From contig JANOFM010000079.1 of NCBI GenBank assembly GCA_031413635.1, positions 1-58,805 of the forward strand: a stretch of 58,805 nt of DNA, given 5' to 3'. The DNA is from SZUA-430 sp031413635 (GTDB lineage Bacteria > Pseudomonadota > Alphaproteobacteria > Micropepsales > Micropepsaceae). Below the pieces are notes generated by a model. That model searched no databases, had not been told where the DNA came from, and saw nothing but the letters and a program-made list of their open reading frames with translations. Of this stretch, positions 1-7,728 are shown piece by piece (position 1 is the stretch's first letter; every line of letters begins with the position of its first letter). The translations under genes and the position numbers were made by a program.

Positions 1-492
1 GTTGAGTTGGAAAATGATGCTCGTCGAAAGATCGCTTTAGGACCAGCGTTTATTGTTCTAGATAGGCCATCGGCCGTTACTTATCAGTCGTCATATCCAA
101 AAAACGTCCTGCCACGGCTCAGGAGACCACCTGGAACATTATTTGCGTTTGATGTGGTTGAAGGATCCCAGGACACCCCTGCCACCAAAGAAATTGAACA
201 AGCGACCGAAGTGCTTTCTGAATGGGATAAGTTGTACAACATGAAAGACGCCTATAGCGAAGAAACGGAGAAAAGACGCTCCGTGCTTCGACCCCTCCTT
301 GCCGAAGCGACGATGGTATTAAATCTCGCGGCCCGCCTGGAACGACAACGACAGCTTGATTTAGGCCGTTGCATGCTCGGCATCTGTGCATCATCGACGG
401 TCGAAGGGATTACGACACTGAAAGCTTGGGTGACCGCCTTGCAACTGCCGCGAGGCCTTTTGCATGGCATGGATCTCAACGGAGCCAAATAG
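1..492 (+). CDS. Unidentified protein, C-terminal part (open at left edge)
   Basis: The frame is open from base 1 and stops at 490-492. A TTG at 7 could be a start, but the gene may equally begin outside the window. I do not recognise the family. The visible ~160 residues are soluble and mixed alpha-helical, with a Glu/Lys-rich centre and a C-terminal stretch containing LDLGRCMLGICASSTVEG and PRGLLHGMD. It reads like genuine coding sequence, but its base composition is clearly lower in G+C than everything to the right. The stop lies at the point where pyrG similarity on the other strand ends, so the last codons and the stop may be products of the junction rather than the natural C-terminus. 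Foreign or chimeric origin is likely. Confidence 0.5.
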   Translation, partial: VELENDARRKIALGPAFIVLDRPSAVTYQSSYPKNVLPRLRRPPGTLFAFDVVEGSQDTPATKEIEQATEVLSEWDKLYNMKDAYSEETEKRRSVLRPLLAEATMVLNLAARLERQRQLDLGRCMLGICASSTVEGITTLKAWVTALQLPRGLLHGMDLNGAK

Positions 493-809
493 TCCCCGCG
501 CCGTTCGCGGGTGAGAATGTCCAGATAGATCCTGCCGGTCGTGACGTTGTCGCCCTTCGTGGCCGACACCCCGGTGAAGCGTTCGTAATGCCCGAGGTCG
601 AGATCGGTCTCCGCCCCGTCGTCGGTGACGAACACCTCCCCGTGTTGATAGGGGGACATCGTCCCTGGATCGACGTTTAGATAGGGATCGAGTTTACGAA
701 GCCGAACCTTGAACCCGCGCGCCTGGAGAAGCGCGCCGAGAGCCGCCGATGCGAGACCTTTGCCGAGGGATGAAACCACGCCGCCGGTGATGAAGATAAA
801 CCGCGCCAT
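486..809 (-). pseudogene. pyrG: CTP synthase, N-terminal fragment (interrupted pyrG)
   Basis: CTP synthase makes CTP from UTP, ATP and glutamine in the cytosol. The first 108 codons from the ATG at 807-809 match the amidoligase domain very well: P-loop GGVVSSLGKG near residues 9-18, the KLDPYLNVDPGTMSP segment at 39-53, DDGAETDLDLGHYERF at 63-78, and RRGDYL at 103-108. Family members continue with GATVQVIPH, but here the frame turns into unrelated sequence after codon 108 (base 486) and ends at 252. About 430 residues, including the whole glutaminase domain, are missing. The gene follows secG on the same strand, a usual alphaproteobacterial order, so this is the real pyrG locus. Since pyrG is normally essential, a contig-end chimera is more likely than a living knockout. 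Confidence 0.85.
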
Positions 810-919
810 GGACTTGCACCATAATGAGCAAAGGAGTGATCGAACAAGCGAGAATTTGCGCGCCCCGTGGAACGCGTTTCACAAAGCACGCGATAAGCTA
901 ATCCGCGCGGAAATCGGCG

Positions 920-1387
920 CTAATTGTCTCCGCCAGATGGAGGCGGCGAAGCAGGCTGAGGTGCAGGCTGTGCGCCGGCGGGAGTGGCGGGTGCAGGTGT
1001 CGTCGGTGCGGGCGCCGCCGGGACGGGAATCGCGGACGGCTCGCCAGATGGCGCCGTCGGGCTCGGACCAGCCGGCAAAGGTCCTGTCGGCACCGCCGGC
1101 AAAGGTGTCGTCGGCAACGTCGAGCCGTTACCACCAGGCAACAGCGTGCTCGTTCCACGCGTCGACTTTGCCATCAAGGCCAGCGTAATCGACGTCGTGA
1201 TGAATATCGTAGCAAAGATTACCGTCGTGCGCGTCAATGCGTTCGCCGCACCTCGGCCTGTCATCAATCCGCCCACGCCGCCGCCGGTTCCGAGGCCCAA
1301 GCCGCCGCCTTCGGAACGCTGCAGAAGAATGGTGACGATCATCGCCACGCAGGCAACAATGTGGATGGTCAGGAGGACGGCGAACAT
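920..1387 (-). CDS. secG: Preprotein translocase subunit SecG
   Basis: SecG is the small accessory subunit of the SecYEG channel in the inner membrane. The protein starts MFAVLLTIHIVACVAMIVTILLQ (first membrane helix, about 1-22), followed by the family signature RSEGGGLG and a Gly-rich cytoplasmic loop. The second helix is near residues 53-75. After ~80 residues there is a long, low-complexity Pro/Ala/Thr tail (about 80-155) that ends at GGDN. At 155 aa it is longer than the usual 75-130 aa SecG because of this tail, which is common in alphaproteobacteria. It lies ~110 bp upstream of pyrG on the same strand and is divergent from mepA. Confidence 0.92.
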   Translation of the reverse strand: MFAVLLTIHIVACVAMIVTILLQRSEGGGLGLGTGGGVGGLMTGRGAANALTRTTVIFATIFITTSITLALMAKSTRGTSTLLPGGNGSTLPTTPLPAVPTGPLPAGPSPTAPSGEPSAIPVPAAPAPTTPAPATPAGAQPAPQPASPPPSGGDN

Positions 1388-1565
1388 GATCGGCTGTTTA
1401 CTCGGCTAAAAGGGGCCCGGAAAGCGGCGGGTTGTAGCCCAAGGCAGGGCGACTTGCTACCCCTGGCTGGTGTGAGGCTCCGCCTCGCGAAATGCAACTG
1501 CCGCTCTTCCGCCATGAAGCAAGCCCATTATTCTCGGACATCGACAGATTCGGAGAGCCAGCCCA

Positions 1566-2486
1566 GTGTCGAAGTCTGCACCATTCATCGCAGTTGTCCT
1601 TTCCATGGCAGGCTTTCTCGGCGCCTGTGGATCGCCGAACCAGGTCAGCGAACCGCTTGCAGATCCAAAGTCGCCTACCGACACCAGACCAGCAGCGGAA
1701 CAATTCGCCGCAGTGTCGACGCCCACCACAGCTCCCCCGCGCGTATTTGGCGCCTACACCCGAGGCTGTATCGCGGGAGCGCGGCAACTCCCCAACGATG
1801 CGCCTTACTGGCAAGTCTTGAATCCATCGCGCAATCGCGCCTGGGGACATCCGGCACTCATTGGCTTCATTGAAGGCCTGGCCGGCAACGTCGCGCGCGA
1901 TGGTCATCGCGGGCTCTTGATCGGCGACTTGGCGCAGCCCCGAGGCGGTCCCCTGCCGTCCGATCACAACTCGCATCAAGTGGGTCTTGATGCCGATATC
2001 TGGCTCACGCCAATTCCGCCGCGGCGCCTCGCCGGAAGCGAACTCGAATCCTTCGAGCCACCGTCAATGGTCGACGGCGAAGCCTTGGCCATTCTTCCCA
2101 GCCGCTTTGGTGCAGCTCAAGTTGCCATGCTCAAGCACGCGGCCCAAGCACCGGATGTCGAACGCATCTTCGTCAGCCCTCCGATCAAACAGGCGTTGTG
2201 CAATCGCATGCCGGCGGGTGATCGCCGGTGGTTGCAAAAGATCCGGCCGTGGCGTGGCCACACGGCGCACATGCATGTGCGCCTTGCCTGTCCCGCCGAC
2301 AGCGACGGCTGCAAGTCTCAAGAGCCGCCACCCGAAGGCGATGGCTGCGGTGCGGAACTCGCGTCTTGGTTCGCGGAGCGTTCGTGGACCAAGGAAGCCT
2401 CGACGCCTTACAAGGCCGAAACCTCCATCAGGCTCGACGCGTTGCCGTCGGAATGCGCGCAAGTGCTCGCCACAAAGCGCGGCTAA
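1566..2486 (+). CDS. mepA: Penicillin-insensitive murein endopeptidase, lipoprotein form
   Basis: MepA is a zinc D,D-endopeptidase of the LAS/M15/M74 fold that cuts peptidoglycan cross-links in the periplasm. The GTG start gives a short hydrophobic signal ending in the lipobox FLGAC, so the mature protein is probably a lipoprotein anchored at Cys21. The catalytic metal motifs are visible: SDHNSHQVGLDADIW (His and Asp ligands) and GHTAHMHVRLAC (His ligands) near the C-terminal third. Cys residues in the RLACPADSDGC region match the family's disulfides. Length (306 aa) is normal. It is divergent from secG. Its stop overlaps that of the convergent small exported protein downstream. Confidence 0.9.
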   Translation: MSKSAPFIAVVLSMAGFLGACGSPNQVSEPLADPKSPTDTRPAAEQFAAVSTPTTAPPRVFGAYTRGCIAGARQLPNDAPYWQVLNPSRNRAWGHPALIGFIEGLAGNVARDGHRGLLIGDLAQPRGGPLPSDHNSHQVGLDADIWLTPIPPRRLAGSELESFEPPSMVDGEALAILPSRFGAAQVAMLKHAAQAPDVERIFVSPPIKQALCNRMPAGDRRWLQKIRPWRGHTAHMHVRLACPADSDGCKSQEPPPEGDGCGAELASWFAERSWTKEASTPYKAETSIRLDALPSECAQVLATKRG

Positions 2487-2908
2487 GGCGCCTCGGCTTC
2501 CTCGCCCCGAAGGCGCGAGGTGATTTCATCGCGCACGAAGGCTACATCGGGTCCTGCTTGCCCCCTCACCCAAAGATACTCGATGTGCAGAGTGCCGCCC
2601 GTTAGATAGATCACGGGGTCGGCCGCACCATGGGCTTGAGTCAACACGATCTTTGAAATTTGTTTACCCACCTCGGCTTTCAATCCTCCGTCCTTGCAAA
2701 CCTCGACGAAAGCACCGCTTAAAAATCCGAGCCCGGCCTGAGACAAACCCGCAGCCGCGTCGTCATCATCGCCAAAGGCGGCCCACTTGACCGAGATCGC
2801 GGGCGACGATCCGCACGCAGCCGCGATCTCTGAACGAGCGGCAGGAATGGCGTCGGCGTCGAAACTCTGGCTCAACGCAACCGCGGCGAACACAAAACTC
2901 AGCATCAT
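2483..2908 (-). CDS. Small exported protein of unknown function, third gene of the actP operon
   Basis: Not recognised. I place the start at the ATG at 2906-2908, where it overlaps the actP stop as ATGA; an upstream extension would lie inside actP. The protein is ~141 aa. It opens with a signal-peptide-like segment (MMLSFVFAAVALSQSFDADA), has two cysteines (CGSS and VCKDGG) that could pair in the periplasm, and ends Glu/Ala-rich. The tight coupling to actP suggests co-translation and perhaps a link to acetate uptake, but that is context only. Its stop shares the bases CTAA with the mepA stop. Confidence 0.65.
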   Translation of the reverse strand: MMLSFVFAAVALSQSFDADAIPAARSEIAAACGSSPAISVKWAAFGDDDDAAAGLSQAGLGFLSGAFVEVCKDGGLKAEVGKQISKIVLTQAHGAADPVIYLTGGTLHIEYLWVRGQAGPDVAFVRDEITSRLRGEEAEAP

Positions 2909-4452
2909 TCGACTCCCATGATCATGCGCCGCGCCTTCGAATCGTAACCCTCGCGCGCCTCGACCTCCGGCGCCAAGAGCGAAACCAGCACACCCGAGGC
3001 AAATCCCAAAGGAATGGTGAGAAGCGCCGGGTTCTTGAGCGGAAACCACGCCGCGTCGGCCCCCAAAAGATCAACCATGATGGTCGGCGAAACGGCGATC
3101 AGACCGAGGCTCGCCACGGTCCCTGTAATGATCGAAGCGACAGCCCCGCCTGTCGTATAGCCACGCCAGAAGATCGACAGCACCAATGCCGGAAAATTCC
3201 CCGAAGCAGCAACCGCGAACGCCAAACCCACCATGAAGGCGACGTTCTGCCCCTTGAACAAAATGCCGAGCAGGATCGCAACGATGCCCAGAACAACGGT
3301 CGCGACACGCGCAACCATCAACTGCTCCTCGCGCGGCGCGTCGCCCTTGCGATGGACCGAGACCCATAGATCGTGGCTCAACGCCGCCGCTCCGGACAGC
3401 GTCAACCCTGCGACGACCGCCAAAATTGTCGCAAACGCCACCGCGGCGATGAAGCCCAACAACCCCGTGCCGCCGAGCACTTCCGCGAGCAGCGGCGCTG
3501 CCATGTTGCCGCCCTTGTCGACCGCCGTGATCGCCTCGCGACCGACAAGCACCATCGCACCAAAGCCGAGCACAAAGGTCATCAGATAGAACGCGCCGAT
3601 CAATCCGGTCGCCCAGAACACCGACTGTCGCGCCGCCTTCGCATCGGGCACGGTGTAAAAGCGCATCAAGATGTGCGGCAGACCCGCCGTCCCGAACATC
3701 AACGCGAGACCAAGCGAAATCGCGTCCCACGGGTTGGCAACCTGCTTGCCCGGCGCAAGCACCTCGGCACCATACATTTCAGACGCCCTCAAGAACAAAG
3801 TCACCGGATTGAAGTCGAACTGCGCCAACGTCAACACGCACAACAATGCGGCGCCGAACATCAGCAATACGGCCTTGACGATCTGCACCCAGGTCGTCGC
3901 AATCATCCCGCCGAACAGGACGTATGCCAGCATCACGATGCCGACGATGGCGACGGCAAGCTCATAAGAAATCCCAAACATCAGGCGGATTAGATTTCCC
4001 GCTCCCACCATCTGGGCAATCAGGTAAAACGAAACCACCGCCAAGGTCCCGATCGCCGCCGACACCCGTACCGGCGTTTGCTTCAGGCGGAAACTGACCA
4101 CATCGGTAAACGTGTACTTGCCCAAATTGCGCAGCGGTTCGGCGATCAGAAACAGCACAACGGGCCAACCCACGAGCCAACCGGTCGAATAGATCAATCC
4201 GTCGAACCCCGATTGTGAAACGAGGCCCGCAATTCCGAGAAAGCTTGCCGCGCTCATATAATCTCCGGCCAGCGCGAAGCCATTTTGCCGCCCGCTGACG
4301 GTACGGCCGGCCGCAAAAAACTCTTCCGTCGTCTTCGTCTTGCGTGCCGCCCAATAGGTGATGCCAAGCGTCGCCGCGATAAAGACGAAGAAAAACAAAA
4401 TTGCCGTCAGATTCGGCTCGCCCAAACTGGTCGCTGGCACGGACGAACTCAT
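2905..4452 (-). CDS. actP: Cation/acetate symporter
   Basis: ActP is a sodium:solute symporter family (SSS) inner-membrane transporter that imports acetate and related short acids. The chosen start at 4452 (MSSSVPATS) overlaps the yjcH stop as ATGA. Around 13 hydrophobic helices are visible. Family marks include TEEFFAAGRTVSGRQNG in the first third, followed by GDYMSAASFLG, and GLPHILMRFYTVPDAKAAR in the middle. Length (~515 aa) is a little shorter than E. coli ActP because of a shorter N-terminus. The order DUF485 gene then symporter is the standard yjcH-actP arrangement. Confidence 0.9.
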   Translation of the reverse strand: MSSSVPATSLGEPNLTAILFFFVFIAATLGITYWAARKTKTTEEFFAAGRTVSGRQNGFALAGDYMSAASFLGIAGLVSQSGFDGLIYSTGWLVGWPVVLFLIAEPLRNLGKYTFTDVVSFRLKQTPVRVSAAIGTLAVVSFYLIAQMVGAGNLIRLMFGISYELAVAIVGIVMLAYVLFGGMIATTWVQIVKAVLLMFGAALLCVLTLAQFDFNPVTLFLRASEMYGAEVLAPGKQVANPWDAISLGLALMFGTAGLPHILMRFYTVPDAKAARQSVFWATGLIGAFYLMTFVLGFGAMVLVGREAITAVDKGGNMAAPLLAEVLGGTGLLGFIAAVAFATILAVVAGLTLSGAAALSHDLWVSVHRKGDAPREEQLMVARVATVVLGIVAILLGILFKGQNVAFMVGLAFAVAASGNFPALVLSIFWRGYTTGGAVASIITGTVASLGLIAVSPTIMVDLLGADAAWFPLKNPALLTIPLGFASGVLVSLLAPEVEAREGYDSKARRMIMGVE

Positions 4453-4727
4453 TTGAGCGCGCCCTTGGTGCGATGTGCCGCCAACTTCGTGTCGAAATGC
4501 GCGTTCGCCCACGAGACATATATCCAGGTCGTCATCCACGCCCCGACGATAACGAGCGCGCCCGCCAGGATGCCGAGGCTCAAACCCGGCACGATCTCGC
4601 GCGCCATCGCCTCTTTCGCGAAGGCGACGGCAAGGATGAAACCGAAATAAAGCGCAAAAACCACGACGCTTAACGCCAGCGCCACCTGCCGGCGAGCCCG
4701 CACCAATGCGCGAAGTTCATCATTCAT
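4449..4727 (-). CDS. yjcH: DUF485 inner-membrane protein YjcH
   Basis: This is a 92-residue protein with two membrane helices: VALALSVVVFALYFGFILAV (about 15-34) and LGILAGALVIVGAWMTTWIY (about 51-70). That is the DUF485 layout. DUF485 proteins are nearly always encoded just upstream of actP-type symporters; their exact role is not settled. The stop overlaps the actP start as ATGA, so the two are translationally coupled. The promoter should lie in 4728-4800, divergent from the hemolysin III gene. Confidence 0.88.
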   Translation of the reverse strand: MNDELRALVRARRQVALALSVVVFALYFGFILAVAFAKEAMAREIVPGLSLGILAGALVIVGAWMTTWIYVSWANAHFDTKLAAHRTKGALK

Positions 4728-4800
4728 CGAGAGAGGTCCTGTGCATGGTCGCGCGCTTCCGATAGTCTTACTTCAGTAACGGGCCATAGTGGTTTTATTT

Positions 4801-5475
4801 ATGTCGCAACGTGACGCGCCGCACTCCGGATACAAAGCCTATTCGGCCGGCGAAATTCGCGCCGATATCGCGGCACACGTCGTGGGCGTCGGTTGCGGTC
4901 TGGCAGGCACATTCGTTTTGATGCTCAAGGCCGGTTCGGGCGGTTCGGCACTTCTGATCCTTGGCGCCGCCCTATACGCGTTGGGCCTTCTGGCCATGCT
5001 GGGATTCTCGGCCGCCTACAATCTCTGGCCGCCCTCGCCCATCAAGGAACTCCTTCGCCGATTCGATCATGCCGCGATCTTTGTGATGATCGCGGGTACG
5101 TTCACACCCTTCGTGATGAACCGGGTTGGCGGTGCATGGGGCTATGGCCTGTTGGCCTTCGTCTGGACTGTTGCGATCACCGGGATCTTGATGAAGTTGG
5201 CGTTCCCGCGCCGATGGGAACGCATTACCGTGGCTCTTTATGTCGGCCTGGGACTGTCGATCCTCATAATCGCCGAACGAATGGCTGGCGCGATTTCCCC
5301 GCTCAGTCTCTCGTTGCTTGTCGCGGGAAGCCTGACCTATATCATCGGCGTCGTTTTTCACCTTTGGGAACGCCTGCCCTATCAGAACGCCATCTGGCAC
5401 TGGCTTGTTCTGGCGGCGGCAGTGTTGCACTACTCTGCGGTGCTCAACGAAGTGGCGGCTGCTGCCGCGGTTTGA
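4801..5475 (+). CDS. trhA: Hemolysin III / PAQR-family membrane protein (TrhA-like)
   Basis: Members of the HlyIII/PAQR family are seven-helix inner-membrane proteins with a putative metal-dependent hydrolase-like core; bacterial TrhA has been tied to membrane lipid and energy homeostasis. Visible marks are an early conserved AHVVGVGCG, LLRRFDHAAIFVMIAGTFTP (central His/Asp motif) and the C-terminal IWHWLVLAAAVLHYSAV with paired His. Length is 224 aa, normal for the family. I chose the ATG at 4801; a GTG frame four codons upstream is possible but has no better ribosome site. exoD follows on the same strand after 15 bp, suggesting co-transcription. Confidence 0.88.
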   Translation: MSQRDAPHSGYKAYSAGEIRADIAAHVVGVGCGLAGTFVLMLKAGSGGSALLILGAALYALGLLAMLGFSAAYNLWPPSPIKELLRRFDHAAIFVMIAGTFTPFVMNRVGGAWGYGLLAFVWTVAITGILMKLAFPRRWERITVALYVGLGLSILIIAERMAGAISPLSLSLLVAGSLTYIIGVVFHLWERLPYQNAIWHWLVLAAAVLHYSAVLNEVAAAAAV

Positions 5476-5490
5476 CGGCAAGATTGTTCG

Positions 5491-6105
5491 ATGCAAGTGG
5501 ACGCTCCGCTCCAAGTTCCGACCTCCGTTGTGCTTCGCGACCTGCTGCGCAACGCACCGGCCGACACTGTGACCTTCGATTGGCTGATCGCGGAACTGCA
5601 CGAGCGCTCGTTCGGCCTTGTTCTCTTGCTGATGGCGCTCGTGGCGTTGATTCCGGGCGGATCGACTTTCATGGGGCTGCTGCTGGTCTATCCCGCGCTG
5701 CAAATGATCATGGCGCGCCCCGCTCCGAAGTTACCGCGTTTCATAGCGCAGCGCCGAATTTCGACGGCGCGCCTTGCCGCCGTGTTGCGGCGCATGGCAC
5801 CCGTGTTGCGGCGTGTGGAGCACTTCATCCGCCCGCGATGGCACACGCCGTTCGAAACGAACAAGCGCATTGTCGGTGTCGTCGTGCTGGCGCTGGCGCC
5901 GACGCTTGCTTGGCCGTTTCCCTTCAGCCACATCATTCCGGCGCTCGTAGTGATGCTGATCGCGCTTGCCTACCTCGAAGGAGATGGCGTTCTGCTCGTC
6001 ATCGGGCTGGGAGCAGCGATCGTGTCGCTCGCGATCACGGGTCTGACCGTTTGGGCGGGAATCAGCGCGACAAACTTCCTGGGCCGATTCTTCGACCTGC
6101 TTTGA
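5491..6105 (+). CDS. exoD: ExoD-like exopolysaccharide-associated membrane protein
   Basis: The protein has 204 residues. Its N-terminal soluble part opens the ExoD pattern (LIAELHERSFGLVLLLMALV, about 31-50), followed by PGGSTFMGLLLVYPALQMIMA, a basic linker, and two or three C-terminal helices including AYLEGDGVLLVIGLGAA. ExoD-family proteins were named from rhizobial exopolysaccharide and alkali-tolerance mutants; their biochemical role is unknown. The 15-bp gap after trhA suggests an operon. The polysaccharide link fits the galU/ugd/ndvB genes elsewhere in the window, but that is inference. Confidence 0.85.
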   Translation: MQVDAPLQVPTSVVLRDLLRNAPADTVTFDWLIAELHERSFGLVLLLMALVALIPGGSTFMGLLLVYPALQMIMARPAPKLPRFIAQRRISTARLAAVLRRMAPVLRRVEHFIRPRWHTPFETNKRIVGVVVLALAPTLAWPFPFSHIIPALVVMLIALAYLEGDGVLLVIGLGAAIVSLAITGLTVWAGISATNFLGRFFDLL

Positions 6106-6154
6106 CCCAATCAGCGCATTTCGTCGCGCAACTCCGCCATTTCGGCGAATATCG

Positions 6155-6183
6155 TTGCATAATCCGCCCCTCGCGCCTATATA
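6155..6183 (+). promoter_or_regulatory. Sigma-70-type promoter of the first cold-shock gene
   Basis: TTGCAT at 6155-6160 is followed 17 bp later by TATATA at 6178-6183. This matches the housekeeping promoter pattern in hexamers and spacing. Transcription from about 6190 would give a csp mRNA with a ~160-nt untranslated leader, as is typical of cold-shock genes. No other gene lies in 6106-6353. Confidence 0.5.
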
Positions 6184-6353
6184 ACTTCGCGTGACGGCTG
6201 CACATTTGTGAAGTGCGGACCAAGAATCGCGACGATGCGCCAAAACGCACCCCGCGCAAAACGGTTCCCAACCCTTCGACGATCGCCAAGCTTTTCACAG
6301 CGTCCTGGCATGTGCCAAGGCGGAACCTTTTTGTCATTTAAGGAATCAATACC

Positions 6354-6563
6354 ATGGCTTCAATCACCGGAACGGTGAAGTTCTTCAACGCCACCAAAGG
6401 CTTCGGGTTCATTTCGCCCGAAGGCGGCGGCAAGGACGTTTTCGTCCATGCCACAGCGGTGGAGCGTGCGGGCCTGCGCAGCCTGTCGGAAGGTCAACGC
6501 GTCACGTTTGACACCGAAATGGATGCGCGCGGCGCCAAAGCCGTGAACCTTCGCGCGGAGTAA
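6354..6563 (+). CDS. cspA: Cold-shock protein, CspA family (first copy)
   Basis: This is a 69-residue single cold-shock (OB-fold) domain that binds single-stranded RNA/DNA and acts as an RNA chaperone. RNP-1 (KGFGFI) and RNP-2 (DVFVHA) are intact. The start MASITGTVKFFN and the ending are complete. A second family member (13401-13607) differs in sequence, so they are not a recent duplication. The long leader upstream and the terminator at 6620-6659 make this a single-gene unit. Confidence 0.95.
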   Translation: MASITGTVKFFNATKGFGFISPEGGGKDVFVHATAVERAGLRSLSEGQRVTFDTEMDARGAKAVNLRAE

Positions 6564-6619
6564 TTCGCGCTCAAGTGCGGGTTTGGCCTAACGCCGGAAC
6601 TCTCGCTCGAACTGAAAGC

Positions 6620-6659
6620 GGCGGCGCGGCGGAAACGCTTCGCCGCCTTTCTTCTTTCT
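6620..6659 (+). terminator. Intrinsic terminator after the first cold-shock gene
   Basis: GCGGCG (6626-6631) pairs with CGCCGC (6641-6646) around a 9-nt loop and is followed by TTTCTTCTTTCT. It lies 57 bp after the csp stop. Confidence 0.65.
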
Positions 6660-6698
6660 GCACAGGGCAAAAAGACCTGCAGTTAAGGACATGAACCA

Positions 6699-7034
6699 AT
6701 GAACAAAGAATCGCAAAAGACCGCACGCACCGACACCGGCGCAGCACCCGCCGTCCACGACCTTCGCGCCCGCGTGCCGATGATGGCCGACGACGCCCTT
6801 GTGTCTCTGCGCATCAACGCGCTGCGTTTGAAAGACACGGGCAGCGCCATCCAGCGAAACTCTGCGGCCGACTTGCTGCCGGTGGTCGAAGCCGAAATCG
6901 CCGACCGCAAAGAAAAGAAGAAAGCATCGATGCCGCCCAAGGCTCCGCGCGTCAGCAAAAAGAAGCCGGCCGCCCTAAAGGCTAAGAAGGAAGACGATAC
7001 CGACGGCGAAGAGCCCGACGCACGCGACGAATAA
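6699..7034 (+). CDS. Small Lys-rich protein of unknown function
   Basis: Not recognised. It has 111 residues, is soluble and very charged. The middle (RVPMMADDALVSLRINALRL, about 25-44) looks like a short helical domain. The last third is basic, with KKPAALKAKKE, and then acidic, ending in DDTDGEEPDARDE. This composition is typical of small nucleic-acid-associated or intrinsically disordered proteins, but no fold is evident. An AAGGA-like ribosome site precedes the ATG. It has its own space between the csp terminator and tRNA-Ser. Confidence 0.6.
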   Translation: MNKESQKTARTDTGAAPAVHDLRARVPMMADDALVSLRINALRLKDTGSAIQRNSAADLLPVVEAEIADRKEKKKASMPPKAPRVSKKKPAALKAKKEDDTDGEEPDARDE

Positions 7035-7111
7035 CGCGCGCTCCGCGGTTACGCCTTCAAAGGCACCATTCGCCGGTCATCGCTTGTTACCCGTCACCCG
7101 AAATCGAAGGG

Positions 7112-7199
7112 TGGCGGATGGGGTGAGATTCGAACTCACGGAGGGTTGCCCCTCGCCGGTTTTCAAGACCGGTGCCTTAAACCACTCGACCACCCATCC
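7112..7199 (-). tRNA. tRNA-Ser (anticodon UGA)
   Basis: A complete class II tRNA cloverleaf is readable on the minus strand. The acceptor GGATGGG pairs with CCCATCC. The anticodon stem CCGGT/ACCGG encloses CTTGAAA (anticodon TGA). A long variable arm follows (CGAGGGGCAACCCTCCG), then the T arm GTGAG-TTCGAAT-CTCAC, discriminator G and an encoded CCA. The anticodon and the long variable arm both say serine, decoding UCA and other UCN codons. Confidence 0.97.
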
Positions 7200-7264
7200 C
7201 GCGCGGGGCTGAGGGGGTAGCATGCGAGCGCAGCCCTTTCAAATCTTCAAGCAGCAGGCTGCGC

Positions 7265-7672
7265 CTACTCGGCAAATACCTTCCTAACGACAACGAAGGC
7301 GACAGCCACCGCTGCCGCGGACGCGACAATCCCCCAAGCCATATCGATCAACGCGATCCTAAGGCTGAAACCCTTCAACACGGCTAAATTGGTCAAATCG
7401 TAGGTGCCGTACGCAACCGCGCCGACCGCGGCACCCAAAGCCATCGCCTGCAAGATGGAATCGGCTTTGATACCGGGTATGACGGCAAACAACGTCAGCC
7501 CTCCCGCATACAGGAGATAAAAAGCTGCCGCCGCGATCAGGATCGGATCCTTCCTAAGCAAATCGCCCATTTCGGCGGCGTAAGTGCTCTTCGCAATCCA
7601 CGCGAGCCAAACGAAATCGATTGCCAAGAAGGCAATCAGGGTCACGACATAGCTGAATATGAACTTGGTCAT
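7265..7672 (-). CDS. DUF2177 family membrane protein
   Basis: This is a 135-residue protein with four hydrophobic helices. Its start, MTKFIFSYVVTLIAFLAIDF, then VWLAWI, and the central GTYDLTNLA are DUF2177 marks. The function is unknown. It follows the SDR gene by 56 bp on the same strand, so it may be the last gene of the rpoE-chrR-SDR-DUF2177 unit. DUF2177 genes often sit near CFA-synthase/amine-oxidase clusters, which fits. Residue 1 is the ATG at 7670-7672. Confidence 0.82.
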   Translation of the reverse strand: MTKFIFSYVVTLIAFLAIDFVWLAWIAKSTYAAEMGDLLRKDPILIAAAAFYLLYAGGLTLFAVIPGIKADSILQAMALGAAVGAVAYGTYDLTNLAVLKGFSLRIALIDMAWGIVASAAAVAVAFVVVRKVFAE

Positions 7673-7728
7673 CTGGCCTCATACGCAAACGAAGGGTCCG
7701 CAGATCAGCGCCACACCCCGCACACCGC

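Noticed and set aside
1388..1565. Possible RNA gene between secG and mepA
   Set aside because: No tRNA fold, terminator or known RNA motif could be found. It is most simply a divergent promoter region.
4893..6194. 433-codon rightward open frame
   Set aside because: It overlaps trhA and exoD in another frame, both of which have clear family motifs. Its translation is Arg/His/Ala-rich, typical of a shadow in high-G+C DNA.
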